Assembly (NCBI GenBank): GCA_029948255.1
Contig: JALIZF010001922.1
Span: forward strand, 434,001-498,000
Origin: Telmatactis stephensoni
Lineage: Eukaryota; Cnidaria; Anthozoa; Actiniaria; Isophelliidae
Direction of reading: 5' to 3'
DNA: 64,000 nucleotides
Numbering within the stretch: the first letter of the stretch is position 1; the number at the start of each line of letters is the position of its first letter. This document shows positions 1 through 11,100 of this stretch, piece after piece. The position numbers and the translations under genes are program-made. Below the pieces are notes generated by a model, which made no database searches, was not told the origin of the DNA, and saw only the letters and a list, made by a program, of their open reading frames with translations.

Positions 1-207
1 CTCTTTTCCTCTCTCAAAGGTACCGACTACACAGGCTACGGACAGTCGCGCGCAGAGTGCGCCGGTGATATATAAAACTCACCGCTCCGATATCATATTT
101 AAAGCCTAAATAAACAATTTACTTCTTAATTTTAGGATTTCATGGTGTCTGGAAGAACCGTTTATTCGTACGAACTACCTTTTATATGCCACGGGCCGTT
201 ACATGTA

Positions 208-323
208 GTCTAGAGAAGATTCCGTATGACTGTGAAAGCGACACCGCTCGGTCACGGCTCGGTCACGGCACTGACACGGCACGGCGCGGTCCGTTTCACA
301 CTCATACGAAATCTACTCTATAA
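208..323. mobile_element. MITE, family A copy 1
   Basis: Inverted ends: the left side reads TCTAGAGAAGATTCCGTATG and the right side, reverse complemented, reads TAGAGTAGATTTCGTATG followed by AGTGTGAAAC. Related copies are at 6181-6326, 17037-17175 and 60096-60255. There is no coding capacity, so it would be a non-autonomous DNA element. Ends are approximate. Confidence 0.65.
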
Positions 324-790
324 TAGTGTTATACATTGATGGGTTATATCCTGTATAAAATTCGTTTTAAAATTACTTTTGGCACGGCATCCGTAATAAT
401 AATAGTGCGAAAAGAAAATTTGTTGGCCTGATGGAGTGCTATACCTAAAGTAATCGGTCCGCGTGCCAAGATTTAGGCCCGTCCACACGTATCTGGATAT
501 TTTTGAAAACGGAGATTTTTTCCTCCGTTTTAACGTTCCGTCCGAATACGGAGGTTTTCATACGCTCTTCAGACTGTAGATTTTGAAAACACCGGCTTAT
601 CGTATTCGTGTGGACAGCTGACAACAGCCCTAAAAACAGACGACTACACTGAAAAGAAGTATGGGTAGATGCAAAACTTTAGTTACATTTGGCATTTAGC
701 CCGACAACAGCGACAACTATTTTCCAAATATAGGTGTATACAGCTCGTATCTCTCCGAATACACTTTAAAAACTCTTCAAAGATATAATT

Positions 791-817
791 GTGTGTGTGT
801 GTGTGTGGGGGGGGGGG
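791..817. repeat. GT microsatellite running into a G tract
   Basis: Eight GT units are followed directly by an eleven-base G run. It is a simple repeat and prone to length error in sequencing. Confidence 0.9.
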
Positions 818-1737
818 AGAATATAAAGTGTTTTCCTGCTTTGCTGTAAGCTGAAGCTCATTAAGGAGTGCAAAAGGACGTGTGAATTATATTTTTACTG
901 AATTCGCGCGATCTTCCTCGATTAGTTTTTAAAAGTAGTCAGTGATGTTCCCTTCTTTAGCTACAATACAAATACTAAGGACAATATAATGTTTGTGTTG
1001 TACGCGAAATGTAGTTGAAGGAGTGCCACTTCCCCCTCAGCCATCCATGTATAATGCTGCTGATAAAATCCTGGGCTTGGTACTCTGTATCTGAGGAGCA
1101 AATATGGCACAGTTGGTGATTGATCAGGAACACTGATAGACTCTAATAAAGGGATGTACCACTTATTAACTTTTCATTTTTAATTGCTCTACAAGCCCAT
1201 AAGTATATCTTATTTTATTTAGCAAAAGTAATATTTCAAAAATTTCAAAACATCAATATACCACGTGGTTGCAAACGAAGAATAGAGGTACCATGGTATT
1301 TAAATTTACATTTTTTACAAAATCTGCTCACAAGAATCTTCAATTGAAGGAGGTGGGCTCCACTTGGAAGAAGAAGACATTTTAATGCTAAGAAAACTAC
1401 TGTGTTTGGGGGTCTTAGTCACCATATGAGCCATATTCCAGCTATTCTAGTTTTCCTTGATACATGACTTTGTCAAGAAAAAAAGTTTGCAAGGCAGAAT
1501 TCTTGTCAAGTTTCCTTTTTGTCCATCTAGACAAGCAAATCTTTACCCTAGTAAGCTTTCCTTGACAAGGAAGAAGCCAGCATACCAGCTTTTCAACAAG
1601 GCTACTTTACAAGGGAAAAATAGTAATTTTTTGTTATATCCATCAGTGTTTTCCTTGCCACAGACAACTTGGTTTTGATGAATGGAATTGTCATTCAGAA
1701 AGAGTAATAAATGGATGCTTCTGACCTGCTCATCACT

Positions 1738-1812
1738 AGAGCCTTCAGTAGCTCAGTCGTTAGAGCTGCTGCCCAGCAATCAGAAAGTCACAGTTTCAAA
1801 TCCCATCTGAGG
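1738..1812 (+). mobile_element. tRNA-derived SINE fragment
   Basis: The sequence resembles a decayed tRNA gene. An A-box-like TAGCTCAGTCGTTAGAGC forms a D-arm (GCTC/GAGC), and a B-box-like GTTTCAAATCCC lies about 40 bases downstream. The first and last seven bases (GCCTTCA and TGAGGGC) can pair with one wobble. The anticodon stem does not pair, so a functional tRNA is unlikely and a SINE head or tRNA pseudogene is the better reading. Confidence 0.55.
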
Positions 1813-2017
1813 GCTCGGATTTTTTCCAAGTTTATTTCACACTGGAAGAAGCATACGTTTTTTTTACTATGGAAAACCAGCTTGTACAGATAATAATAAT
1901 AATAATAATGTATTATTTCTCAAGAGCCTTATCCAGGCTCTAAGGCACTTTACATATTGCGAACAAAAATAATAATGAAAAAAGACGCGGCTTAATTACA
2001 GACTGTATGACTATGGT

Positions 2018-2988
2018 TCACACATGATATCCACCATAAGCATGGTATGCAACCCAGTTAGATTTCAAATGTTCAGGTCTGTCCTTATGAGATGAAGAAA
2101 ACAGGGACTTGAATGTCTTACTGGCACTAGGGTCCTCAGCAACAGTCTTATACTTTGACAGTTTGGGAAGACTCATGTTAATCTTAGGCTGTTTTCCTTT
2201 GGATTTATCTTGGTCCTTACTTGACGTCCCTGCGGCACCATTGATCTGTTGTCTGGAGTCCACTTTTTGTTTTTTTGAAGGGACACCAGTCTCTCCCTCA
2301 CCAGGATGCTTAAATGCAATTTTTCTCTCTGAAGTTGAAGTAGAAGGCTCAGAACTTGCAATCCCATTGGATGTGGTTACTGTTGAAGACGTCTTGCTCT
2401 TTTTGGACTTCTTTTCAAGTTTAGCCTTTTGTCGTCTCTCTAACATGTTAGCTTTCATGACTTCTAAATCCTCTTCACTGCCATTGATGATGATTACATC
2501 TTCATCACAAAAAGGCTTTCCACATTTGTGACATACAGGAGACTTCACCTCTTTCAGAGCGCGCTCAGAGAATACACATCCACATTTCCACAAAAAGCAA
2601 AACTTATAGCGCCCATTCATCTCAATTCCTACTACAGGACACACGTAACGGCTGGCCTGGAAGTCTTGATAGCCATCAGCCCTCTCGACTTTCTCGTCAA
2701 AGGAAGCATTCTCTGTAAGCTGTAGTTCTTTTGTATCTTTTAAACTTCGGATGTGTTTAGCTACATCTGTAGTTGCTGAATCTTTATCCAAAAGATATTC
2801 AAGTAAAGATTCTTTGTTGTAAAGATTCCCAAGTCACAAGACACGATGGGAGCGTGAAGATCCTGTTGGCTCAGCGCACAGTGGAACCATTTTGCGTTGA
2901 GTTCAAAATTCTTGTCGACTTTTTCTGGTTTCTTTTTCATTCGTACGAGTTCATCTCGCTTAGGTATCGTACCACCATCGCATCCCAT
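2018..2988 (-). CDS. RTF2: Replication termination factor 2 homologue, intronless, one frameshift
   Basis: RTF2 family proteins act at stalled replication forks and carry a RING-like zinc-binding region. The N-terminal part starts MGCDGGTIPKR at 2988 and reads to about 2830. The rest continues in another frame from about 2829 (NLYNKESLLEYLLDKDS) to a TGA at 2018-2020. The RING-like block (CPVVGIEMNGR, CGCVFSERALKE, CHKCGKPF) and the C-terminal KSLFSSS region match the family, and the spacing is full length. There is no intron, although vertebrate RTF2 has several. The two frames would join if one base were missing at the GGG run complementary to 2828-2830. The cause may be a sequencing or assembly indel, a real null allele, or a young processed copy. 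Strong conservation on both sides of the break argues against an old pseudogene. Family identity is secure; integrity is not. Confidence 0.9.
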
Positions 2989-3339
2989 GATTCTACTGTT
3001 ATTTAGTAACAAACTTCGAAATCAAAGAGAGGAAGAAAGGAAAGTTTTCTTTTCTGCTACAAAAAAGACGACAACATTCAAGATGGCCGTCCACTAAATG
3101 GCAATCCCACAATCCATTGCGAATGGTCAACTATGCGAAATTAAAAAAAAACCAAAATGCTTAAAATAGACTACCTACTATCAGAAAATCGTAACTCCTT
3201 CACGTTCTGTCTTTTACGTCTTCCTAGGATATAACGTGAAATTAAAAGAAAGTGTTTTTTTCCCATTATTTCTTCAATCGGAGGATGACGTCATATGTTA
3301 CCCATGATGCATTGTTAGTTTAGTGTGCTTGAAGAAAAC
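2989..3339. promoter_or_regulatory. Divergent promoter of RTF2 and RMND5 with CRE
   Basis: The start codons of RTF2 (2988, minus) and RMND5 (3340, plus) face away from each other across 351 bases. A perfect CREB/ATF palindrome TGACGTCA lies at 3286-3293, about 47 bases upstream of the RMND5 ATG. No clear TATA box is visible. Shared regulation is inferred from the layout, not shown. Confidence 0.6.
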
Positions 3340-6300
3340 ATGGATGCCTGCTTGAACGTAGAGAAAGAAGAAGAAAAGGTTTTAAAGAAATACAAGGGTC
3401 TTACTGAACATACAGATGCAACATTGGGTGATCTTTGTAATCATATAACAAATCTACGAAATGAAATCGTTAATTGTGAGTTGAAACTGGGATTTTATGG
3501 TGAAAATATTTTTTTACTTCATGACAAATTTCGTCAAGGATTTTCTTTTGGAATCTTGTGTGTTGATATGTTGTGCACAACGACGGGGTGTTCGAGGAAT
3601 TATAGCATTTAAATCTTTAAGTATATAGCAGTGAGAATTGAGGTTAAATTGAAATAATATTTATTGCTGTAATAGTATTCAGTCTTTGCCATATCACACA
3701 AAAATGTTCAACAGAAAAATCATTATGATATAGAAATCCACCTTATATCTGTCTGGGTATTTGTTGGATATTCTACTACTAGACTACATAAGATGAAATT
3801 TTAGGCCACGGCTGATTCACTAGATTCTAATACTGTCATTTCTTTGTCTAAAGCTAATCAAGAAGAGCTGTCCCCACTGCAATGTCAAGTTTTAACACAG
3901 TCTGCCAAAAAAGTTAAGGACACAGTGACAAGAATGGCTACTGAACATAAAGAGTTACATGGTGGGATATCAAAGATTGGCAAGGCAATAGATAGGGTTA
4001 GTTAGGGTTTTTTATGATATTATTTTAGTTATAGGAAGTGTAGTAGGAAGTGTGGAATGGTCCTCTCAGAAACACAATCGCAAAATTTTAGTCAAATTGC
4101 ATAGGTCTCAAAGTCTTATATTCTGCAAAAAGCCATCCAGAGTCTTGAATTTTGTTGGTGAAAAAGTGTCTCAGGCTCATAAAAAATATGTGTTGTCTTG
4201 CAATTAAGTCTCACCTTGACCATTCAAGTTGTTGCAGTACCGTTAATGGCTGTTATTGATAAAATGTATATGTTGAATCAACAGAATTTCATTGCTGATA
4301 ACACAGCTTGTAGCTATAATGGAGTATTTGAAGGAGAGAAAGCTGTCCTGTTAAATGAAGTAATATGTGAACATCTGTTACGACAAGGAAGACTGGATAT
4401 TGCTGAAGAGTTAATCAAGGTAAATTGATGGAAAAATCAACTTTGTCATGATCATCATTATCACCATCATTATCATCATCATCATTATCACCATCATTAT
4501 TATCATCATTATTATCACCAGCAGTATCATTGTCTTGTCATTATCATTTGAACTTTCAAAAGTCTCATTCTTCTTATTTTCTTGTCATTTAGGAAGCCCA
4601 TCTTCATTTGGATAGCTCGAAAAAAGAACCATTTCAAGAACTAAACAGAATACTTGAAGCCTGTAGATGTAGAAACCTTGATCCAGCGCTTGAGTTAGTA
4701 TCATTATGGCAGACAGAACATCACTCACACACTCACTATCCAGTTTTACGTCATTTTTCCACTGCTGTGGGTGTGACGGTGCATGGCCGTTCTCAGAACT
4801 TTCTTCCACTTCAACAACATATGAGATATTTATTTGTTGCTGGTAGCCTATTGCCATATTCACAGTCTAACTTTTGTCTGATGCAGATTATGTGAACAGT
4901 TGTAATCAATGCTGGCATCATTTTTATTATAAATTTTATTATAAATTAAACTCATCGACACTGATGAGTTTGGAGGGAGGTGCCTGACGAGGCTGTGGCT
5001 GTCGTGCTGACTGCCCCCAGCGAGGAGGTAACCATGGCACCACAACCATGGTTCACCTCCTGGCACCAGTCACACTGACAAGGAACCATACTTACCCAAG
5101 AGGAAGGTGGATGGGAACACAGCAAACAAGCAACATTTAGATACTTGCCGATCTACAACATTGGGCCCTGCAGTACCTAGGGAGTCCCCCCCCGCAGCAC
5201 CAAAGACTGCTAGCCAGCGGGCCTTGATTTTAACTTTGGCTAAATTATTTAGCCACATTAAATATTGTGCTTTTATGTTGTAGATGGGCAAAGGCACACC
5301 ATTCTCAACTAAAGGAAAGAGGAAGCTCTCTTGAGTTCAAACTTCATAAGTTAAAATTCCTTGATTTACTCAAACAAGGCAAGCAGGAAGATGCACTCAG
5401 ATATGCTAAAAACTTTGCTGCATTTGCTTGTGCTCATTCTAAAGGTATGTTAACTCAAATCCTTACCATTGGCTACCTATTTACAAATTGCCTCTCGATA
5501 ATGACCATCTCTCTGCAATGACTACCTCTTCACAATGACCAGCTCCCTACAAAGACAACCTCTCTACAATGACCACTTCTCTACAATGATTGCAGAGTTG
5601 TGTCCAAATTCCTTAACAACATACATTTCTTCATTCCTCCATAGATATACAACAGTTAATGGCTTGTCTTTTATATACTAAAACTGGCATTGAAAATTCG
5701 CCCTACTCCTACCTTCTTGACCCTGTCCACTGGATAGACATCTGTGACCTCTTTGCTAGAGATGCTTGTGCATTACTTGGACTATCTCTTGAGAGTCCAC
5801 TTCAAGTGTGCATTACAGCAGGGTGTATTGCACTGCCGTCATTATTACAGATTAAACAAGTTATACAGCAAAAGCAAGTACCAGGAGTATGGAGTTCTAA
5901 GGATGAACTACCAGTAAGTTTAATATAGTCATAAACTGTCAGTAGCCCTTACAAGTCAAATTTGATTTCAGAACAGATTGTTTAAAGGGTGATGAGTGTT
6001 AATCCTGGATTAAAATGAAGGGGTTTTTAAGGTTTAATCCTGGTTTAAAATCAATGGTTCCTTAAGATTTAATCCTTGGTTAGCATTAATATATTCATTT
6101 ATAAATAATACTTGTTCAATTGTCTCATTATAGTGGTCATTTGAAATGAATGTGTTGTTTTGACTGCTACTGCTATTCTTTAGAGTGGATTTCATATGAC
6201 TGTGAAAACGGCACTGCATGGTCACGGCATGATTATGGCAGGAATTTTGAATGTTTTTATAGGCAACACGGCACTGACACAGACATGGCATGGCGCGTTT

Positions 6301-7330
6301 CACACTCATACAAAAATTGCTCTATCAGGTGATGGTGAAGACTGGATTGTTGCTGTTATTTATACTTGTTGGTTGCTCAGGTGTGTGGAGCTCTTCTTCT
6401 CAGTCAATGCTGTTATGTTTCCTAATGGTTTGTTACCATCACCTGATGAAGACTAGCAGTAGCAGCCAAAATGTCACATTCATTTAAAATAACCACTATT
6501 GTGAGACAATAGCAAAAGTATCCATTCGCGGTCTCTGCATACAGTATATCTAGAATAAGATGAAGACAGTAATCATTTGTGTTACATTCTTTGTCTTTTT
6601 TAAACAGGTTGAAGTTGATCTTGGACACCAGTATCGTTACCACTCCATCTTTGCTTGTCCTATCTTAAGACAACAGTGTTCAGACAAAAATCCACCTGTG
6701 CGATTGACATGTGGTCATGTAATATCAAGAGATGCTCTTTTTAAACTAACAAATGGAAACAAGTAAGGAAAACAAACTCTGTATTTATTAAAGAAATAGA
6801 AAATGAGGCAACATGCTATGCTGAGCAATAGATAATTTTTCCTTTGAAAACGTCTGTGATGTGATGTGTCTTGGCTTTGGGTGGCAAGGATGGCACAGTG
6901 GTTAAGCCATTTGCCTCTCACTGCTAGGGCTTGGCATGCCCTGGCTTGGGTGCTGGATCATATGTGGTTGGGTTTTTCTCTGGGTACTCTGGTTTTCCTC
7001 CCTCAGGGGTGGGGGTTGGGGGAGGCACACTCTGCACCTCCCTAAAATCCACTGGTAAACATGTAGCTATAAGTGCTTCTCTACACTTCTCCAGTCCTTT
7101 TTACAATTCCCTTTCTTTCACAGCTCATAAAAAGTTGAAGTAATATTTGCATTTGCATACATCATTCGTTCATTTTTTTTTTTCAGCTGAGCATTGTTGC
7201 ATACGATTTAAATAAAGTGTCAATAAAATTGTAATCAAAGTTCTTTGTATTTATTTTTTTCAGAGTTAAATGTCCATACTGTCCCCTGGAAATGTCTCCC
7301 AGTGAAGCAAGAGAAATAAGATTTTACTAA
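3340..7330 (+). CDS. RMND5A: RMND5-type RING subunit of the GID/CTLH E3 ubiquitin ligase
   Basis: This is the RING subunit of the GID/CTLH ubiquitin ligase, which pairs with MAEA. Exons: 3340-3468 or 3475, 3805 or 3824-3996, 4285-4419, 4593-4693, 5284-5444, 5645-5913, 6608-6762, 7264-7330, giving about 400 residues (vertebrate 391). A LisH motif ([21 protein letters not shown]) is in exon 3, the CTLH region ([11 protein letters not shown] to ALRYAKNF) in exons 4-5, the conserved core GIENSPY and [10 protein letters not shown] in exon 6, and the variant RING ([29 protein letters not shown]) in exons 7-8. The exon 1-2 junction is uncertain: the strong donor GTGAGT at 3476 needs the weaker acceptor before 3824, while the acceptor before 3805 needs a GTTAAT donor. 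An AATAAA lies at 7353-7358, only 23 bases after the stop. Introns hold a MITE, a SINE and a 17-bp minisatellite. RMND5A and RMND5B are vertebrate paralogues, so this is likely their single pre-duplication counterpart. Confidence 0.95.
4452..4530. repeat. ATC/ATT microsatellite in RMND5 intron 3
   Basis: Imperfect run of ATC, ACC and ATT triplets between exons 3 and 4 of RMND5. Confidence 0.85.
5505..5595. repeat. 17-bp minisatellite in RMND5 intron 5
   Basis: About five degenerate copies of a unit close to ACAATGACCACCTCTCT. The same unit forms a much longer array at 20652-21113 inside SHTN1, in the same plus-strand orientation. Confidence 0.8.
6181..6326. mobile_element. MITE, family A copy 2
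   Basis: The left end starts TAGAGTGGATTTCATATGAC; the right end reverse complements to TAGAGCAATTTTTGTATGAG. The internal sequence, reverse complemented, matches copies at 17037 and 60096 around the block CTATAAAAACATTCAAAATT. It lies in RMND5 intron 6. Confidence 0.75.
6879..7010 (+). mobile_element. tRNA-related SINE fragment in RMND5 intron 7
   Basis: GGATGGCACAGTGGTTAAGC resembles the A-box and D-arm of a class II tRNA. It is followed by a body containing TTCTCTGGGTACTCTGG and TTTTCCTCCCTC, a composition typical of invertebrate tRNA-SINEs. The ends and any target-site duplication are not clear. Confidence 0.5.
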
Positions 7331-8196
7331 ACAAACATTGTATCTGCCATCAAATAAATAGAAACAAGAGATTTCACTGCACAAGAAATTGCTATAAATG
7401 GAATAGAATGAAGAGTAAAGTCCTAACTATGATGCAACATTTTCAGCAACATTGTGCACAACACAGTTGTACCATGTTTCCATCCCTGCAGTACTGCAGC
7501 CCATGTTGCAGAAAATATTGCAGAATAGTGCTGTGCATCAGTTCTCAATATAGATCATGTAACACATGGCAACACATGCTCAAGCTGAGTTGTCTGAGTT
7601 GTGTAATCACTGATGCACTCCACTATTAGAACTCAATTCTAAACCTGCAATTGCTGTGTGCAACTTTGCACACAACAGTTGCAGGGAGACATGATACATA
7701 TGTTATTGACTGAGCATGAGGTCCGGATAGAAGGATATTTGGTCAAGTTCTTTTTTGCATACAGGTACAGACTGAGCCAATAGGCGAACACTGCATTGTG
7801 AGTGATGTTGCAGAAGATGTTGCATTGCGTCTGGGCCTCAATTTTCATAAATATTGTAGTGTAGTCAAATCTTTGTAGAGTAATCCTAAGTCAGTTTGAA
7901 TTAACAACTGCACTTGTACATATGTGTATTTAATAAATGATACAAAATTCTTATTGAATGTGTTTTATCAGTGGATTATATTTTGCGGTGAGTGAGTGAA
8001 CAAGGAAGCAAATCATATATGCTGATAGTCAACTTCATTTTTTGAAACTGTCAAAAAACAGGGTCACATTCCTCAGAATTCGGACATCCTCATCTTTATA
8101 AAACTTCACAGCATCACGAAATTATTGTTTCATTGTTAGTGTTGAGTGGGCTTCCTGTGGTCAAAGTCCCAGGACCTCTCAGTTTTTAATTCCAAA
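7331..8196. other. Spacer between RMND5 and HTRA2
   Basis: This contains the presumed RMND5 3' UTR (AATAAA at 7353-7358, another AATAAA near 7930) and the HTRA2 upstream region. The open frames here have no recognisable product. No clear promoter element is visible. Confidence 0.6.
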
Positions 8197-11100
8197 ATGG
8201 CGGCCCACGTGCGCAGAATTTTCTCTCAGCCAAAATTCATCAATAGATGCACGGGAGTTGCTTTTTTACAACAGAGATGTAATTTATCAAGTGCTAGGAA
8301 CACTATTCTTGGTTTTCAACGTGATAATTTAACGAAATATTGGCCATGCGTTGGAATAGTTGTCGGTGGAGTAGTTGGTTACGGTCTTTACAAAAACAAA
8401 AATCTACTGGGAAACATAATTACAGCTACAACTCCTCGAGTAAACGCAAAGTCCTTACCAGATTCCGTACCTCCATCAAAAAGGTTTAATTTCATTGCAG
8501 ACGCTGTAGAGACGGTAGAATCGGCCGTTGTTTACATTGAAGTCACAGACAGTCGAGTTGCGGGAATGTTCGGGTACCATTCGGGACCAACGAGTTCCGG
8601 TTCGGGATTTTTTGTCACTGAAGAAGGAATGGTTCTTACAAACGCTCATGTTGTTGCTAATGCTGTAGACGTGACAGTTAAGTTAAGAGATGGACGGCAG
8701 TTTAAGGGTGTTGTGGTGGACATTGATCCTGTAAAGGATTTGGCTGCAATCAAACTCACTACTGCACAGGTACATGTATAATAATAATAATAATATTTAA
8801 TATTTATATAGCGCCATTTTCTATAAATATAATCAAATGCGTATGGTTCTATGGTATTGCAGATATCCTCCAATGACTGAACAAAGGTTTCAGCTTGAGG
8901 CTATCAGGTCAAGAGTACAAGAAACAAAAAAAGCTTGCCCAAAAGTCTCATACTGAGATCTTTCCATGGAGTCATCGAAGTATGATTGCAATGTGAAGAA
9001 TGTGACATGGACAGGTCATAATGATGAGTCACCCTGTGTCCACATCCAAGACATTTAACAATACACTTGATATGACCATATAAATGTATATTGTTGTCAA
9101 ACGGTTCCTTGATTCATGATCTGTCATATGGTTGGCTGAATGGGTGTTAAAGTATACATCTGTAGCAGCTATTATACGCTTTTTACTATGGGTATAAAGA
9201 TCTTTCAAACTCTAGTGAGCTACCTTAAATAAACAGTTATGTGTGATATATTAATTTTTATAATAGGGAACCACATTTCCAACAATCCAACTTGGGTCAT
9301 CTTCATCTCTTCGTCCTGGTGAATGGGTCATTGCAATGGGGAGTCCTTTGACCCTCAGTAATACCATCACAGCAGGCATTGTTAGCACAGTCCATAGAGG
9401 AGGCAAGGAACTAGGGTTACCTAACAGTGAAATGGAGTATATACAAACTGACGCAGCAATTAATGTATGACTTGACAAATGTGTAGTCCCAGAAAATATC
9501 CATACCCTACCATGGAAGGAATTGGAAATTCTGGAGGGGAGGGGAGGGAATGAGAGAAAAAGTGCACTTACAGAGTTTGTATGGAAGAAAATTGGAAGTT
9601 CCACTGGAAGGGGGAGGGGGTGCTTTTAGCAGTTCCCTTATAGGTATGGATATTTTCCGGAACTATACAATGCATTATTTTTGTCTATTCCATTGACCAG
9701 ATTTTGAAAACTTCAGGACATGTGTATTCTTGTTTCAATAATATTGTGCTGTGTCTTAATTTTTCACAGTTATATAAAATGTGCTCTACTTGAAGATTGG
9801 GATCCATGCTACAGTATTTTATGAACATTTTAATTCCCCAAAACCTTCTTTAAAATTTTGCTTAAATTTCAGTGATCATTTAGATAATGCTTCTAGTCCA
9901 CAGCAGAAAATGTAATAATATTTCCATGATTTGCTATCAACAGGTTGGTAATTCAGGAGGACCATTGGTTAATTTGGTAAGTAGATACAGTGGAACCTAG
10001 CACAGGATCTGCAGATGTTTGCCATGCTAGTATCAGTGGTTGTCATAGTAACTGTGACCTTGTAGGTAGTCATGGCAACTATGACAGAGGGTTGTCATGG
10101 TAATTATAGGAGCAACTATTAAGAATGTGTAAAAACAGAATCTCAAGAGTCTTCTGATTTTCTTCAAAATGTTCCATTGATAGATGAGGCACAAGGCACC
10201 TTTTGATCACATATTTCCAGTACTAAACCCCCTCCCCCATTGCTAAGGATGGCAGCTTGGGAGGTTTTTCATTTTTCAGTTATCCTACACCCTCTTTGGC
10301 AGTGAACAACTGAAACATGGTCCGAATGTCTTTTCTTAGGATGGTGAAGTAATTGGAATCAATGCAATAACAGTCAAATTTGCTGCCGGAATCTCTTTTG
10401 CAATACCTATAGATGCAGCTAAGGACTTCCTTAAAGGAGCCCTGAACAAGAAAAGCTTCTTACAAAGTGGTCCAAATAAAAGAGTTTTAGGGCCAACCCA
10501 ACGATGGTACATTGGTATCAATATGTTGACTCTATCACCTCCAATACTTGAAGAACTACAAAGGAGGGATTCTAATTTTGAGAATCTGAAAGGAGGGGTG
10601 TTTGTGGCTGGTGTGAATCACAGATCTCCTGCTCATGTGTGAGTACAAGGCATTTTATTATACAAAAATCTGTCCTAACCTGTCACAAACTTGTATGAGA
10701 AAGGAAGAGAGCATTTGGAAGAGTATATTGCCCACTAAAATGACTCATTAATGACTTTGCGCATGATTTTTCTCAAATGGTGTCACTGGACTTTCTTTTG
10801 TGAAAAGATCAATACCTGCACATTGGAAAGTCACTTAGGCCATTTTCATGGATATCCCTTCAATCCTACAGCAATATGTTTATTCAAAAAGTTAAATCAA
10901 CTTAAATCAAGTGAAGTGACAAACTTTAAATGTCCAAGATCCAGACCTAGGATTTAAGTCTTTGACCCTCTCATCTCCTATGCTGCAAATTCTTGGCAAT
11001 GTCATGCAATACTAAGAAGCATTGTGCAAGAACCTTAAGAACAGTTGTGTTGGAGGCTAACATTAGACACTCTAATATCAACTCAAGATTCTGAGATCTT

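Larger units (their letters stand above)
1..2017. other. Gene-free flank with repeats
   Basis: I see no supportable gene here. The open frames at 1457-1678 and 1711-1893 lack recognisable domains, and the second runs through a tRNA-like repeat. The stretch holds a MITE copy near 208-323, a GT/G simple repeat at 791-817, a tRNA-derived fragment around 1738-1812 and a short TAA microsatellite at 1891-1909. The part nearest RTF2 is expected to contain its 3' UTR, but no canonical poly(A) signal lies close to the stop on the minus strand. Confidence 0.6.

Noticed and set aside
1738..1812. Functional tRNA gene
   Set aside because: The anticodon stem does not pair and the T-arm is weak; a SINE or pseudogene reading fits better.
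2109..2531. Plus-strand open frame of 140 codons
   Set aside because: Antisense shadow of RTF2.
4945..4985. Possible hammerhead ribozyme core (CTGATGAG near 4960)
   Set aside because: The GAAA part of the core and a third stem are not present at the expected distance.
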